A DNA stretch of 64,000 nt from Spiroplasma_E sp902809815 (GTDB taxonomy: Bacteria; Bacillota_I; Bacilli_A; Mycoplasmatales; VBWQ01): positions 1,674,001 to 1,738,000 of the forward strand of contig NZ_OZ034992.1 in NCBI RefSeq assembly GCF_964030925.1. Reading direction: 5' to 3'. Made by a program: the position numbers and the translations under genes. The notes beneath the pieces are model-generated. The model did no database searches. It worked only from the letters and a program-made list of their open reading frames with translations, and was not told the origin of the DNA. Positions 1 through 10,356 of the stretch are shown piece after piece; within the stretch, counting starts at the first letter, position 1, and each line of letters opens with the position of its first letter.

Positions 1-1811
1 GCTCGTTCACACTCTAATGCTTTTAATTCCATATTACTAGATTGCTCAGCAGCTCAATTAGTAAAACTTTGATATTTCTCAATTATTTTAGCATTTATTT
101 CTCTTTTAACTATATATTGGTGCAATAAACGATGAACTATTAAATCAGGATAACGTCTAATTGGCGAAGTAAAATGTGTATAATAATCACTAGCAAGTCC
201 AAAATGGCCAATACATTTATTAGTATACTGTGCTTTTTCCATACTTCTTAATAATAAAGTTGATAAAACTTGAAATGTTGGTAATTGTTTTAAAGAATTT
301 AATAATAATTGTAAATCTTTTGAACTAATATTTGTGATTTTTGGATTTAATTTAATGCCCATTAATTTCAGAATTGTAACCATTTGATGCATTTTTTTAG
401 AACGAGGATGTTCATGAACACGATAAATAAAAGGTAATTTCATATCAAATACAGTTTTAGCAACTACTTCATTAGCTCTAATCATAAAACTTTCAATTAA
501 TTTTTCAGCGATATCACGAGTTCTTAAAATAATATCAGTTACTTCTCCATTGTCATTAATAATTGTTTTTGCTTCATTAATTTCAAAATCAATTACTCCA
601 GCATCTTGTTTAAACTTTCATAAAATTTGGTGCAATTCTTTTGCTTTTAGTAACATTTCTCAAATTTGTGGATGTGTTTTAATAAAATTTGGATTTTTAC
701 CATTATATCCATCATTTACTTCATCATAATTCATTCTTCTTGCTGATTTCATAAATGCCTGATAAATTTTATGTTTTACTGTTAAACCATTCTTATCAAT
801 CTCCATATCACAAACCATACATAAACGTTCTACTTGTTCATTTAAAGAACAAATACCATTTGATAACTGCGTTGGTAACATAGGAATAACACGATCTGCC
901 AAGTAAACAGATGTACCGCGAGTAAATGCCTCTTCATCTAAAGGACTATTTTCTGTTACATAATGACTAACATCAGCAATAGCTACAATTAAACGATAAT
1001 TACCATTAGCTAGTTTAGTAACACAAATAGCATCATCAAAATCTTTAGAATCTTTACCATCAATTGTAACTAATAACTCTTTAGTCAAATCAATACGACC
1101 AATTTTATCTGATTCTAAAACTGTTAATGGCACCTTATCTGTTGCTGCTAATGTTTCAACATCAAATTGTGCTTTAATGCCAATTTCATAAATAACAGCT
1201 AAAATATCAACACCAGGATCATTAATATTACCCAATATTTTAGTAATAGTAACATTAAAAATATTCTGTTCAAAATTTTTAATTTTTGCAACAACAATAT
1301 TATTTTCTAACGCTTTATCAGGATTTAAAATATTAACTTCATACTGTTGTAACTTTGCATTTTGAATTAATAATGTTTTTACTTTCGTATCTGCATTAAC
1401 AATAACAGTACCAACAAGAAGATTAGTATCACGTTTAATAATTTTTAATACTACAGCCTCATCATTCTGATTATTAATTTTCACTAACTTACATAATACT
1501 TCATCATTATTTAACGCATTATTTATGTTTTTTATATTAACGTAATATTCTTCTTCACTATTTAATAATTTAACAAATCCAAATCCTTTTTTAGTAATTT
1601 GAATTTTGCCAATAAATAAATTATTATTTTTTAGCATATAAAATTGTTGTTCTTTATTTTCCAAAATAATTTCACTATTTTTCAATTCTTCTAAATCAGC
1701 AATAAGTTCTTGCTGTTGATGATGATTAGTAATATTAAGTTTCACTGTTAAATCAACCGTTGATAAAGGTGTAATACTATTTTGTAACTCATTAATAATC
1801 TCTTGCTTCAT
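1..1811 (-). CDS. rnr: Ribonuclease R, 3' end beyond window
   Basis: Processive 3'-5' exoribonuclease for structured RNA. In order the protein shows an N-terminal winged-helix-like segment, a cold-shock/OB segment (residues about 60-90, GFGFVKL), and the RNB catalytic domain with the Asp cluster DSKDFDDAI. The frame is open from 1811 to the window edge when UGA is read as Trp (for example at 660-662 and 54-56), so the C-terminal S1 domain lies outside. I start at the ATG at 1811 behind GGGATTG; a TTG at 1826 behind AGGATAAAG is an alternative. It follows secG in the same direction, as often seen in Firmicutes, but a terminator separates them here. Confidence 0.93.
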
Positions 1812-1874
1812 TTCAATCAATCCCAACTTTATCCTAATTATATAATTAATTATAATCTATCTTTTAAAATTTAT

Positions 1875-1902
1875 AAAAAGGCACATTTTAGTGTGCCTTT
1901 TT
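1875..1902 (-). terminator. Intrinsic terminator after secG
   Basis: An 11-bp perfect stem (AAAAAGGCACA/TGTGCCTTTTT) with a 6-nt loop and a T-run on the minus strand, 16 bases beyond the secG stop. It should end secG transcripts and separate them from rnr. Confidence 0.85.
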
Positions 1903-1917
1903 ATAAAATAATTATCA

Positions 1918-2181
1918 TTAATTTATAACTCCAATAGTATTAATAAGAATTCTTACTATTATTGCCATAGTAAATAACGATATACCTAATACTAAAGTGG
2001 CAATAGAAAATAACTTACTTCAACCACGTTCTTTAGTACTAGCAAATAATTCTTGATTACCCCCACTTAAAGCACCAAGTCCATTATGATTTTTTTTACC
2101 TTGTAATAAACCTAAAATTACTAATAATATAGCGATAATTAAGGCAATAATTTCAAAAGCAAAAATAATGTTTTGACTCAT
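1918..2181 (-). CDS. secG: Preprotein translocase subunit SecG
   Basis: Small membrane subunit of the SecYEG translocon, 87 residues with one UGA Trp. It has two hydrophobic helices (about residues 5-25 and 60-82) flanking the usual glycine-rich cytoplasmic loop (GLGALSGGNQELF, then a Lys/Arg patch). Size, topology and loop match SecG/YvaL proteins of Firmicutes. The ATG at 2181 is preceded by AAGTGG-type purines. It ends at a strong terminator and lies upstream of rnr. Confidence 0.88.
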
Positions 2182-2351
2182 TTTGTCACTTCCACTTCTT
2201 TATAATATTATTAATTTTACACTTAATTTTACTAAAAATAAAAAAATTTTCATAATTATTATTATGACTTATTCCAAAATTAAAATTTTAATTATGAAAT
2301 AAGCCTAATATGTTATGTTTTATAATTCTTTTATAGGAAAATTTATTAACT

Positions 2352-4362
2352 TTATTCTGGTTCAATTTCTAAGTAATTTCCAACAGCATTTGTTACAATC
2401 TTTCATCCATGTTGATTGGTCATCATATAAAAAATGTTTATTTCTGAAAAATTATTATACATAACTTTAACCAAAGTTTTTAAATTACTATCACTTAAAC
2501 TATTTGCTAAGGTTCCTATCAATTGTGGAAATTTAGTAATTTCACTTAAAATTTTTTTTTCAAAAAGTTGATAGTCATCTTTATTATCTTGATAAATTTC
2601 TGCTAATTTTATTCACATATCATTACTAATACCTAATTTAATTTTATTTTACTTGATTCTGTATATTGTGGAGTTTTATTGTCTAAAGGTATGTAATATT
2701 TTTCTATTTTATTATATTGATTATGGGAATTGATATCAGCATTATGAGCATGCGATCAATTATACACTAAATATGCTATTCCACCAACTATAATTACTCC
2801 ACCCACAACTTATCCAATAGGTCCTCCTTCAATCATAACAGATGCACCACCTTCAACAACCTCTTCGCCAATAGCAATCGCACCTTCTTCACCAACCTCT
2901 AATAAAGGCACTGCTTCTTCTGTTTCAACTACTGTTGTAGCTTGTGGAGAACTTATTCATTTAACAACTTTATATGCAGGTGGAATACTCATAGTTGTGG
3001 TAGTGGCTAGACCTTTTAATAAATATTCATTTTTATTAGGTGTTATAAAAACGATTCCATATTTATGCAATTCAACAATTTTTTCAAATTGTGTTCAACT
3101 AGCATCAGTAAAATGTTGTCCATAAATTTCTGTTAGTTTTTTTCTTACATTATTTTTACTTTCTGTAGATGTGGTGTGATAAATATCTAATAATTTTTGA
3201 TCAATAATTTGTGTTTTTAAAATATCACACTTTGGTTTCTGATTTATTCTAGAGCCTGTACTTTGATTACTTTGTTGATTTCTATTTCTAGAACTAGTTC
3301 CAATGTTAAAAGATTGTTCAGATGTTGATGGCAAAACAGCGCTTCCACCTGCTGAAGGTGAAGGGGTTGTTGTTGTAGTGGTGTGCAAATTACTTGGTCT
3401 ATAATTTGATATATCTTCAAGTGTAGTAAAAGTAACACTAAAATCACAATCATAAATAATATTCAAATTTTCTGTAAATATTATACTGTTTGGACGAAAC
3501 ATATGTGATAGCGGAATTATTAATGTAGTTGAAGTTAAAAATGGAGAGAAATCTATACCCGACACAAAGTCGAAATGAAAAACTAAATCAGGATTTAATT
3601 CTCATAACCTTTCCATAATAGTACTCGGATCATTACGTCTAATTTGTCCTAAATTAGTATTTCTAAGTAAAGTCGATAATCTTACGCTTTGTTCATTAAT
3701 AGTAACAGTTACATTTAAATCACTATCAAAAACAATATGAGGATTATTCTGTTGAAAATCATAAACATTTTCTGATAAAATTTGAAAATTATTTATGCCT
3801 ATAGGATGTCTATTTGTAAAACTAGGATAACGTAAATGCAAATCGGGATTTAAAAAATTTAATCTCTCTATTATTGTTAATGGTGCATTATCTAACAATT
3901 CTCCTAACTCAGTTCTAATAAGAATACTTGATAATGTTAATCTTCTAGGTGTAAAGTTAATAGTAAAATTTAAATTTTTTGGAATATTTCTTGCGGGATT
4001 TTGATCGTAAATGTTAATACCAGCATGCACTGTTGCATTAATATTTGTAATGTTTTCAAATTCAATATTTTCTAAAAATCTTCTCTAGATAAAATTGGAT
4101 GATTAATTTCTCTTAATCTTTGAATAATATGTTGTTTATCATTCGCTTCAATTTGACCAATATTAATTGTTGTCATTGTTTTTTGTAAACTTGGTGGAGT
4201 TTGCCTTTTAACTCTTTTTTTTGTAGAATTTACTCTTTCATCTTTTTCTTCTAATTCATTTTCTGTTTCAGTTTCTATTTTAGTTAAAGTACCACTTTCA
4301 GCAGGAATACCACTAGTTAATGCAGTTGATGCAATAATTGTTTTAATAATTTTCTTTTTCAT
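2352..4362 (-). pseudogene. Decayed ScARP/SARP1-like surface adhesin
   Basis: A secreted surface protein related by architecture to spiroplasma adhesion-related proteins. It starts with a basic signal-like N-terminus (MKKKIIKTIIASTAL) and has three copies of a module with core LGxIxxNxxxTIxxRLxxxNPDL, then a Thr/Ser/Pro-rich linker, and a C-terminal hydrophobic segment (VVGGVIIVGGIAYLVYNW). It is broken three times: a frameshift in the five-T run near 4075 (one extra T restores the frame after SREDF), an in-frame TAA near 2813 before VVGGV where a sense codon (UGA Trp or Tyr) is expected, and a frameshift near 2640. The last frame ends at 2352. The family assignment rests on repeat pattern and layout from memory. 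The first lesion lies in a homopolymer, so phase variation or a sequencing error is possible, but the other two point to decay. Confidence 0.7.
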
Positions 4363-4434
4363 AATATAACCCTCTCTTTAAATCTCTAAATTTTTCATAA
4401 TGTAATCATTTTATATGATTTATGAAATAAAACA

Positions 4435-4871
4435 GATTTGATATAAAAATATCGGGGTTTTAGAAATTTAAAATATATTCTTTGATAATTAGAAAAACAC
4501 AACATATTGATTTACATCATTAATATTTTCATCAATATTTCAATATTGATTTGAGTTTTTAAGTGGTCATTCATTTATTTGGATTTTTTTATTTTTATTA
4601 CTTAATGAGTTTTATTTTTTTGACTTATTTATATAAATTTTTCTTGATTTTTAAAAAAGTAATATGCTGATAGTTTTGATTTAATATATTTTGTTAGATA
4701 TCTAATTGAAAAATATTTTTTCCGTCTTTAATAATTTTTAATTTTGAAAAAATATTTAACTTATTAATAAAATCCTTTCATGTCAAAATTAGTGTTAATT
4801 ATATAACACAATTGTTTTTAGAATACATTCAGTTTTTTAAAATTAATGTTCTAATAAAAAATCTAAGAAAC
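4435..4871 (-). mobile_element. Internally deleted remnant of the IS3-family element
   Basis: Read on the minus strand, this matches the left end, the start of the transposase, short middle blocks and the last about 90 bases of the full IS3-family copies elsewhere in the window. Shared blocks include CTGAATGTATTCTAAAAACA and GATGTAAATCAATATGTT. Most of the transposase is deleted and the rest has stops. It fills the gap between the adhesin pseudogene and degV; I see no intact gene here. Confidence 0.8.
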
Positions 4872-4955
4872 AAGAATCAACCATTCCAAAAACAACATAT
4901 TAACTATTTTATATATCTTTCAACGATGAAAGTCCATTTTTAAGTAAAAAATATA

Positions 4956-4964
4956 TGTTATAAT
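4956..4964 (+). promoter_or_regulatory. Extended -10 promoter for degV
   Basis: TGTTATAAT fits an extended -10 (TGnTATAAT) about 40 bases before the degV start. No good -35 is evident, as is usual with extended -10 promoters. Confidence 0.5.
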
Positions 4965-5005
4965 TTAATAAATAAGTAAAAAATATTATAGTTAGGGTGA
5001 GAAAA

Positions 5006-5887
5006 TTGAAAAAAAAAATTGGTATTGTCGCTGATTCCTCTTCAGGATTTTCAATTAAAGATTTAAAAGAAATGAATATTGGATTTTGTCCATTATTAAT
5101 CACTTTTAGTGATGATACAACTATTACTGATGACCCTAACATTCTAGAGGATGAAGAATTCTATAATAGAATAGTTCATAAAAAACAATCTGCCAAAACT
5201 TCGCAAACACCACTTGGTCAAATGAGTATAATTTGAGAAGATGCTTTAACTAAATTTGAAAAGATTATTTTTATTCCTTTATCAAAGGGGTTATCGGGTC
5301 AATATAACACTGCTACTATGTTATCAAAAGAATCTAATTTTAAAGATAAAGTTTTTGTTTTTGATAGTAATGGTGTTTCAGTTATTAACTGACTATTAGT
5401 TAAAAAAGCATATCAAATGTCACTTAACGAAAAAAATAATGTTAATGATATTATAGAAGCACTAAAATTAATAAGAGATAACTATATAGCATTTATTTTA
5501 CCTTATGATTTAAATTATTTAGTTCGTGGTGGTAGAATTTCAAAATCAGCAGCAGCCTTAGCTACTATGTTAAAAATAACTCCAATTTTATCTTTTGACG
5601 GAACCATTGATAAATTTGATAAAACAAGAACATGAGATAAAGCTATTAAAAATACTCTTAAAGAAATTAATAAAAGTAAAAAAATAGAAAGCATTACTCT
5701 CTTTTACATTATTCATGCTTTTGCTGAGGCAAAAGAAATAGAAAAAATTACAAAATTTGTTAAAGATTATGGCATTAAAAACGTCAAAACTATTAATTTA
5801 GCAAACGTAATTTGTGCTCATACAGGAATTGGAACCTTCAGTTTTGTTGCTTTTAATTTAGATAAAGATAAGTTACCAAAATTATAA
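5006..5887 (+). CDS. degV: DegV/FakB-family fatty-acid-binding protein
   Basis: DegV proteins bind a fatty acid and, as FakB, present it to the FakA kinase for phospholipid synthesis from exogenous fatty acids. The 293-residue protein has the family landmarks VADSSSG near the N-terminus, IPLSKGLSGQYNTA, FDSNGVS and RGGRIS. The TTG at 5006 is chosen because AGGGTGA lies at proper spacing upstream; a GTG at 4997 would overlap that ribosome site. It is monocistronic, with its own extended -10 and a terminator. Role in fatty-acid uptake is inferred from the family. Confidence 0.9.
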
Positions 5888-5898
5888 TAATAAAAAAT

Positions 5899-5932
5899 TC
5901 ACTTTTATGAGAAACATTTAAAAGTGATTTTT
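5899..5932 (+). terminator. Terminator after degV, possibly bidirectional
   Basis: The stem TCACTTTT/AAAAGTGA with a 13-nt loop is followed by T-rich sequence. It lies between degV and the converging tRNA-Trp gene. Confidence 0.6.
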
Positions 5933-5937
5933 AATAA

Positions 5938-6012
5938 TGGCAGGGGTGGCAGGACTCGAACCCACAACACTCGGATCTGAAGGCCGATGTTCTACCATTG
6001 AACTACACCCCT
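5938..6012 (-). tRNA. trnW: tRNA-Trp, anticodon UCA
   Basis: Cloverleaf on the minus strand: 7-bp acceptor AGGGGTG/CACCCCT, D-arm GTTC/GAAC, anticodon loop CTTCAGA, T-arm with TTCGAGT loop, and encoded CCA. Loop positions 34-36 read UCA, the tRNA that decodes UGA as Trp in mollicutes. The pair closing the anticodon loop is a C-U mismatch. Selenocysteine tRNA also has UCA but needs a longer acceptor branch and variable arm, which are absent. Confidence 0.9.
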
Positions 6013-6071
6013 AAAATATTTAATTTAAATAGTACATGTTCAATTTTACGCGAAAGAAGTTTTAAGTTCAA

Positions 6072-6533
6072 TTAAAATTTCATTTTTTTTATTTTTAATT
6101 CACATTTATCACAAATTCCATGAATTTCTAACTTATAATGTGAAAAATAAAAATTATTTTTAGTTGCTAATTTTTCAAGTTTTTCTTCTTGTAATGGTGA
6201 AATTTGTTGTTTATCTTCGAAAGAGGCATGAATAATTTTATTACAAAAATTACAAATAATATGAACGGTATTTTCTGATAGTTCATAAATTATTTGTTTT
6301 CCTTCAAAAACATTAGCATGAATAATATGTTCTGTCATTAATAAATCAATAGTATTATAAATACTCATAATATTAATATTATCATTACCTTCTTTTGTTA
6401 AAAAACTAATAATATCATTAATACTAACATGTTGCTTAAGCGTTAATACTTTAATAACTGCTTTACGAACATCAGTTAAACGATAGTCTTTATCTTTCAA
6501 CTTTTGGATAATATTTTCAAAATTTTTATTCAT
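6072..6533 (-). CDS. fur: Fur-family transcriptional regulator
   Basis: Metal- or peroxide-responsive DNA-binding repressor of the Fur/PerR family, 153 residues. The N-terminal winged helix contains the recognisable DYRLTDVRKAVI and the Fur-type INIMSIYNTIDLL. The C-terminal dimerisation half has two Cys pairs, CNFC and CDKC, that form the structural zinc site. The usual regulatory histidines are only partly kept, so the sensed signal cannot be named. It follows acpP by 35 bases in the same direction. Regulation of neighbouring genes is not shown by the sequence. Confidence 0.85.
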   Translation of the reverse strand: MNKNFENIIQKLKDKDYRLTDVRKAVIKVLTLKQHVSINDIISFLTKEGNDNINIMSIYNTIDLLMTEHIIHANVFEGKQIIYELSENTVHIICNFCNKIIHASFEDKQQISPLQEEKLEKLATKNNFYFSHYKLEIHGICDKCELKIKKMKF

Positions 6534-6568
6534 ACTAATCTCCTGATAAAATATAATATTACTTTTTT

Positions 6569-6817
6569 TTATTTTTTTTCAATTGCTACTAATCTTTCAA
6601 TTTCATTTATTAAATCTTGAACTGTTTTTGTTTGTAAATCCAGTAATTTATTATCATTAATTTTTACATTATGTTTTTCTTCTATTTTAATAACAATCAT
6701 TACTAATTTAAGAGAGTCAATTTTTACATCTTTAAATTTAGTTTTGGGTGTAATTTTTTCTTTAATTTCTGGATAATCTTTTTTAATAATTTGATGAATT
6801 TCACTTAAAATATCCAT
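6569..6817 (-). CDS. acpP: Acyl carrier protein
   Basis: An 82-residue acidic helical protein with the phosphopantetheine site DSLKL, Ser35. Carries acyl groups for phospholipid or lipoate metabolism; mollicutes keep it although most lack fatty acid synthesis. AGGAGTGAATTT lies before the ATG. Its position next to the homologues of MG284-MG286 and proS matches Mycoplasma genitalium, where acpP is MG287 (from memory). Confidence 0.92.
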   Translation of the reverse strand: MDILSEIHQIIKKDYPEIKEKITPKTKFKDVKIDSLKLVMIVIKIEEKHNVKINDNKLLDLQTKTVQDLINEIERLVAIEKK

Positions 6818-6852
6818 AAATTCACTCCTAATTTAAATCATTTTTATTAATA

Positions 6853-6869
6853 GTTATACTTAGTATAAC
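6853..6869 (-). promoter_or_regulatory. Palindrome overlapping the acpP promoter
   Basis: GTTATACTTAGTATAAC is a perfect 7-3-7 inverted repeat. Read toward acpP, it overlaps TGTTATACT, a good extended -10. A repressor operator on the acpP-fur unit is a reasonable inference; the regulator is unknown. Confidence 0.45.
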
Positions 6870-6877
6870 ATAGAGCA

Positions 6878-7351
6878 TTAAATTTTATTTGTTATTTTAA
6901 AATATCATTCTAAATAATCTAGTTTTAAATTAATATTATATTCAACTCATACAGCATTATTTAAAATATTAAAATGAAAAATAAAATTATTAATTTTTCA
7001 TTGTGGAAATGTTTTAATAATTAACTTTAAAAATATGTATTGAAATAAATCTTGATTAAATTGTATTTTATATATAATCTGTGACTGATTTGCTAAGATA
7101 GTACTATTTTTATCTAAAATAATTGTAATACTTTCATTTAATTTTTTAATATCAATAGCTTCTACAACTATGTCTGGATTTAAATTTTCTTTTTTATCAT
7201 CTACGGTCTCTAATTCTACATCATATTCTTTTACCATTTCATTTAAATTTTTATTAGTTGAAAAATTTTTGATAATAAAAAATAACATAATACTTAATGT
7301 AATAGTGATAGTAATAAGTAAAATGCTAATTTGTAACCTACGTATAAACAT
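6878..7351 (-). CDS. Conserved mollicute membrane-anchored protein (MG286 position)
   Basis: A 157-residue protein with one N-terminal membrane helix (residues about 7-27) followed by a charged extracytoplasmic or cytoplasmic domain containing four UGA Trp codons. I do not recognise a catalytic motif. By gene order (proS, two hypothetical genes, this gene, acpP) it corresponds to MG286 of M. genitalium. The ATG at 7351 is only three bases from the end of an IS5-like element, which has replaced its native upstream region and ribosome site, so its expression may be altered or lost. Confidence 0.6.
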
Positions 7352-7353
7352 TG

Positions 7354-8509
7354 GACATATTCCGTAATTAAATTTAATTAATTGTCAATAAAATTGTTTT
7401 AAAACTATTTAGTGTTATTGAATATAGAAATAAATATTTTTTGAAAAAATAGTTTAAAAAATGAGTTTACATTTTAAACAAAAAATTGTTAATAATATTT
7501 TTATATTAACTCGATAAAAATTTAAATTTTAAAAAAATATTTTTAATATTTTTTTTATTTTAATGGTTTTATTTTATTAAAAATTTCACAAAGTAAGTTA
7601 AATCTTAAGTACATAAGTCTAAATTTAGATTTTCTACATTTATTTACTAAAATTTTGAATCTTTTCAATCAAGCAAAGACATGTTCAACTTTAATTCTAA
7701 TTTTAGATACAATCTTATTGTATTTTCTTTCTTGTTTAGTTAATTTTTTATTTTTAGTTCTTTTAATTGGTATTATTGTATTTTTATAAATATTTTGTAT
7801 ACCTTGATATCCTAAATCACCAATAATTATTGTTTTTTCTGAAAATTCAAGATTTGAATTTTTTAATATTTGAAAATCATGCACTTTACCATTATCAGCA
7901 AAAATATCAACAATTTTTTTATTAAAAAAATCATATACAATTTGAAATTTTATAGAATACATTCAACTTTTACCAGAAAAATATTCTAACTGTAGTTTTT
8001 TTTAGTTGGTCTTTCAATTTCAATCTCAGTTGAATCAATTAAATAAAATTGAAATTCATTTGAATTTTCTTGTTTTTTATCAATTTTTAATTTATATCTT
8101 TCTTTTAAAAATTGGTAATCTTTGTGGTTACTAAGTTTATTTTCTACTCAAGTAATATTTCGAAAACAACTTGATGGGCTCATTTTAGATTTAATACTCA
8201 TTTGAAAAAAAGTATAATATTCTTTTCAGTATAATAAAGTCATCATTAATCTTTCTTCTACTGAAAGTTTATTTTTTCGACCTTTATTTTTTTCTAATTT
8301 TTCTATTTCAATTAATTTTTCTAACATTTCATTAAAATGAAAACGTTTTATACCAAAATATCTGTAAAATTCTTCATTTTTTAATTTTTTTAAATTTTCA
8401 AAAATCATTTTTATCAACACTTTTCTAAATTTATTGTTAATAACAAAATTATAAAATAAATTTTAAAATTATTAATTGACTTTTAAAAAATTTAATTACG
8501 GAATATGTC
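7354..8509 (-). mobile_element. IS5-like element, copy 1
   Basis: A 1156-bp element bounded by inverted repeats GACATATTCCGTAATTAAATT and its complement. It carries a two-frame DDE transposase on the minus strand. Unlike copies 2 and 3, the flanks (CATTG on the left, TATTT on the right) do not form a 5-bp target duplication. It sits between the MG285- and MG286-position genes. Confidence 0.9.
7555..8408 (-). CDS. IS5-like transposase, two frames joined by -1 frameshift
   Basis: DDE transposase that moves the element. The first frame (8408 to a TAG at 7986) carries the N-terminal helical domain and the first catalytic Asp in DSTEIEIE. The second frame runs to 7555 and carries GDLGYQG (second Asp) and KVEHVFAW (Glu). 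Frames overlap at the run of eight A and C at 7995-8003, where A AAA AAC fits a -1 slippery heptamer. The fused product would be about 284 residues. The start is ATG 8408; an in-frame TTG lies 12 bases upstream. All catalytic residues are present, so this copy may be active. Confidence 0.85.
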
Positions 8510-8512
8510 TAT

Positions 8513-9915
8513 TTTATACCTTTATTTGACTATGAATTAAATACTTATAATCAATAAAACTAAAGTTATCACTACTATAAAATTTTAATATTTCATTGTA
8601 AGTTAAACTAAAATTAGTGGTTGTCACTCAATTTTCACTATTATTTCTTATTAATTTTTTAATAAAAATAGAATGATATGGACCACCAATAATTGGTTCA
8701 CTACTTTCTTCAATAAATTTTAAATTAATATCATATTTAAAAAAGGTTTGAAAATTAAATGGAATATTTATATTAAAGTGAAAACATTCAAATCTTGGTA
8801 AATCAAATTGATTTTTTCCTATTTCATCATTCAATACTATTTTATTTACAATGCTATTATAAATAGTACTATAAAATTCTAAATACTAAATAATATTCAT
8901 CAATATTTTTTTTATTACGTAATAAAAAAGCTGGTATTTTATTATTTTGATAAAATTTTGATAGATTTTCATTAATATTTAATGATGTATTTTGTTGTAA
9001 ATCAAAATTATTATTAAATATTAATATTTTACGTAATATTGTTTCTTTATCATCATAATAATAATCTTTTACTTTTGGAAAATGTGATACTAGATAACGT
9101 TTTATTCTTATTGGCACTATATTTGCAGTATTAATATTATTACCAGAAAACTTAAAAACCTCATCTAATCTTGATTTTCCACCAACTATCATGTTCTTCA
9201 TGATCTTTTTAGAAAAAATATGATAAAATCCTTTATCAGAGAAATTTATCGTTAAAATAATGGGATTTTTAATTTCCAAATTAAAATTTGTTGTAATAAA
9301 CATTTTTGGTTTAATTTGTAATTGATACTGTGGATTACTATTAAAGTAAAAACTAAGTGTTCCATAATTATGTTTATTATTAATATGACGAACTTGCTTT
9401 AAATTACTAGGTTTTTTACAATTAAAACTATAATTTAAAATATTTATATTATCTTTTTTAATTGCTATTGCTGGTAAAATTATCTTATAAGTTTTCATAA
9501 CCATATGTAAAAAAGAAATATCAGCATATGGACCAAGTTTATTATTTTCAAGTAATTCTAAATATGAAAAAGTAAGAAATACTCACTTAATTGATTTAGA
9601 TATCACAAGTTGTCCACTTGCCTGCTTAATATTACTATAATTCAAATCATATTGAAACGTTACATCGTCAAGTAATCCTTCACTTGGTTCTTTGTTAATA
9701 TCAAAATCACAACTATATGCTTCTACAATTTGAAGTTCAATATAATAATAACTGCTTTTTTGCAAAGTTTGGATTGGAAAACCAACCACTGTAAATCTTG
9801 GAATTAAAAATAATTCTTTTTCATAAATGGGGCTGTTTTTTACATCACTCGTTAAATTCATCTTTTGTTCTAAAAAACTACGCGAATTCAATAAATCAAT
9901 GCTATTAATATTCAT
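8513..9915 (-). pseudogene. Conserved mollicute hypothetical protein (MG285 position), frameshifted
   Basis: One frame runs from ATG 9915 to a TAG at 8869, with UGA Trp codons, giving about 348 residues. A second frame picks up around 8880 and continues about 120 residues to a TAA at 8513. The sequences join naturally near EYYLVF/EFYSTI, so a single indel around 8870-8885 seems to have split one protein of about 470 residues. No known domain is recognised; it is hydrophilic and beta-rich by eye. Gene order suggests the MG285 counterpart. A truncated protein may still function, as the first frame is long. The IS5-like copy begins directly after its stop. Confidence 0.55.
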
Positions 9916-9924
9916 TTTATATCC

Positions 9925-10281
9925 TTAAATTAAATATAAGTATAAAAAACGCTTAATAGTCGTTTTTTCTAATTTTTCATATTCTTTGATATTATAATAT
10001 TTTTTTCATCAATTTTTATTTGATTTAACTAAGAACGTTCTAACAATATAACTATATTCATTTTTTGGTAATAATGCTAAAACTGTATCAACAATTTGCA
10101 CATGTTTCTCATAATTTTTTAAATCTTTATTTATCGCTATCTTATTAGCATAGTGAACACTATCCTCTTTCAAAACATAATTTTCTTTAAAATTATTATT
10201 TGCTAATGTTAATTTTGCTTGTTCATATTTAACAAAAATAGCAGCAATTAGTTGCTTATCAGCACTTATTTGTTCTTTCAT
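9925..10281 (-). CDS. Conserved mollicute hypothetical protein (MG284 position)
   Basis: A 118-residue charged, largely helical protein ending in an aromatic stretch with WWKKYYN. There is no motif I can name. The ATG at 10281 is chosen over the GTG at 10290 because GAGGTGA is spaced correctly for it. It lies 75 bases after proS and 9 bases before the next gene, so the three are probably one operon, as in MG283-MG286. Its ribosome site sits in the loop of a long perfect hairpin. Confidence 0.6.
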
Positions 10282-10316
10282 TATTATCACCTCAATAATA
10301 ATGAAAGAACAAATAA
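10266..10316. repeat. 22-bp perfect hairpin with ribosome site in the loop
   Basis: Arms 10266-10287 and 10295-10316 are perfectly complementary; the 7-nt loop reads TGAGGTG on the minus strand. The start codon of the next gene (10281) is inside one arm, so the start would be paired while the ribosome site is exposed. No T-run follows, so it is not a normal terminator. Confidence 0.85.
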
Positions 10317-10356
10317 TTATCTTTCCTCTATTTTATTTCTATTTAACTGACTAATT

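Noticed and set aside
3244..3453. Second minus-strand frame inside the adhesin remnant (Leu/Gln-rich)
   Set aside because: Out-of-frame reading of the Thr/Ser-rich linker of the pseudogene.
4909..5142. Open frame on the minus strand opposite the degV start
   Set aside because: It is the antisense shadow of a well supported gene and has no ribosome site or family resemblance.
5938..6012. tRNA-Sec because of the UCA anticodon
   Set aside because: Normal 7-bp acceptor and short variable loop; UGA is used as Trp throughout.
8513..9915. Second frame (8628-8834) as an independent gene
   Set aside because: It starts at a TTG without ribosome site, and reading continues upstream to join the first frame, so a frameshift within one gene explains it better.
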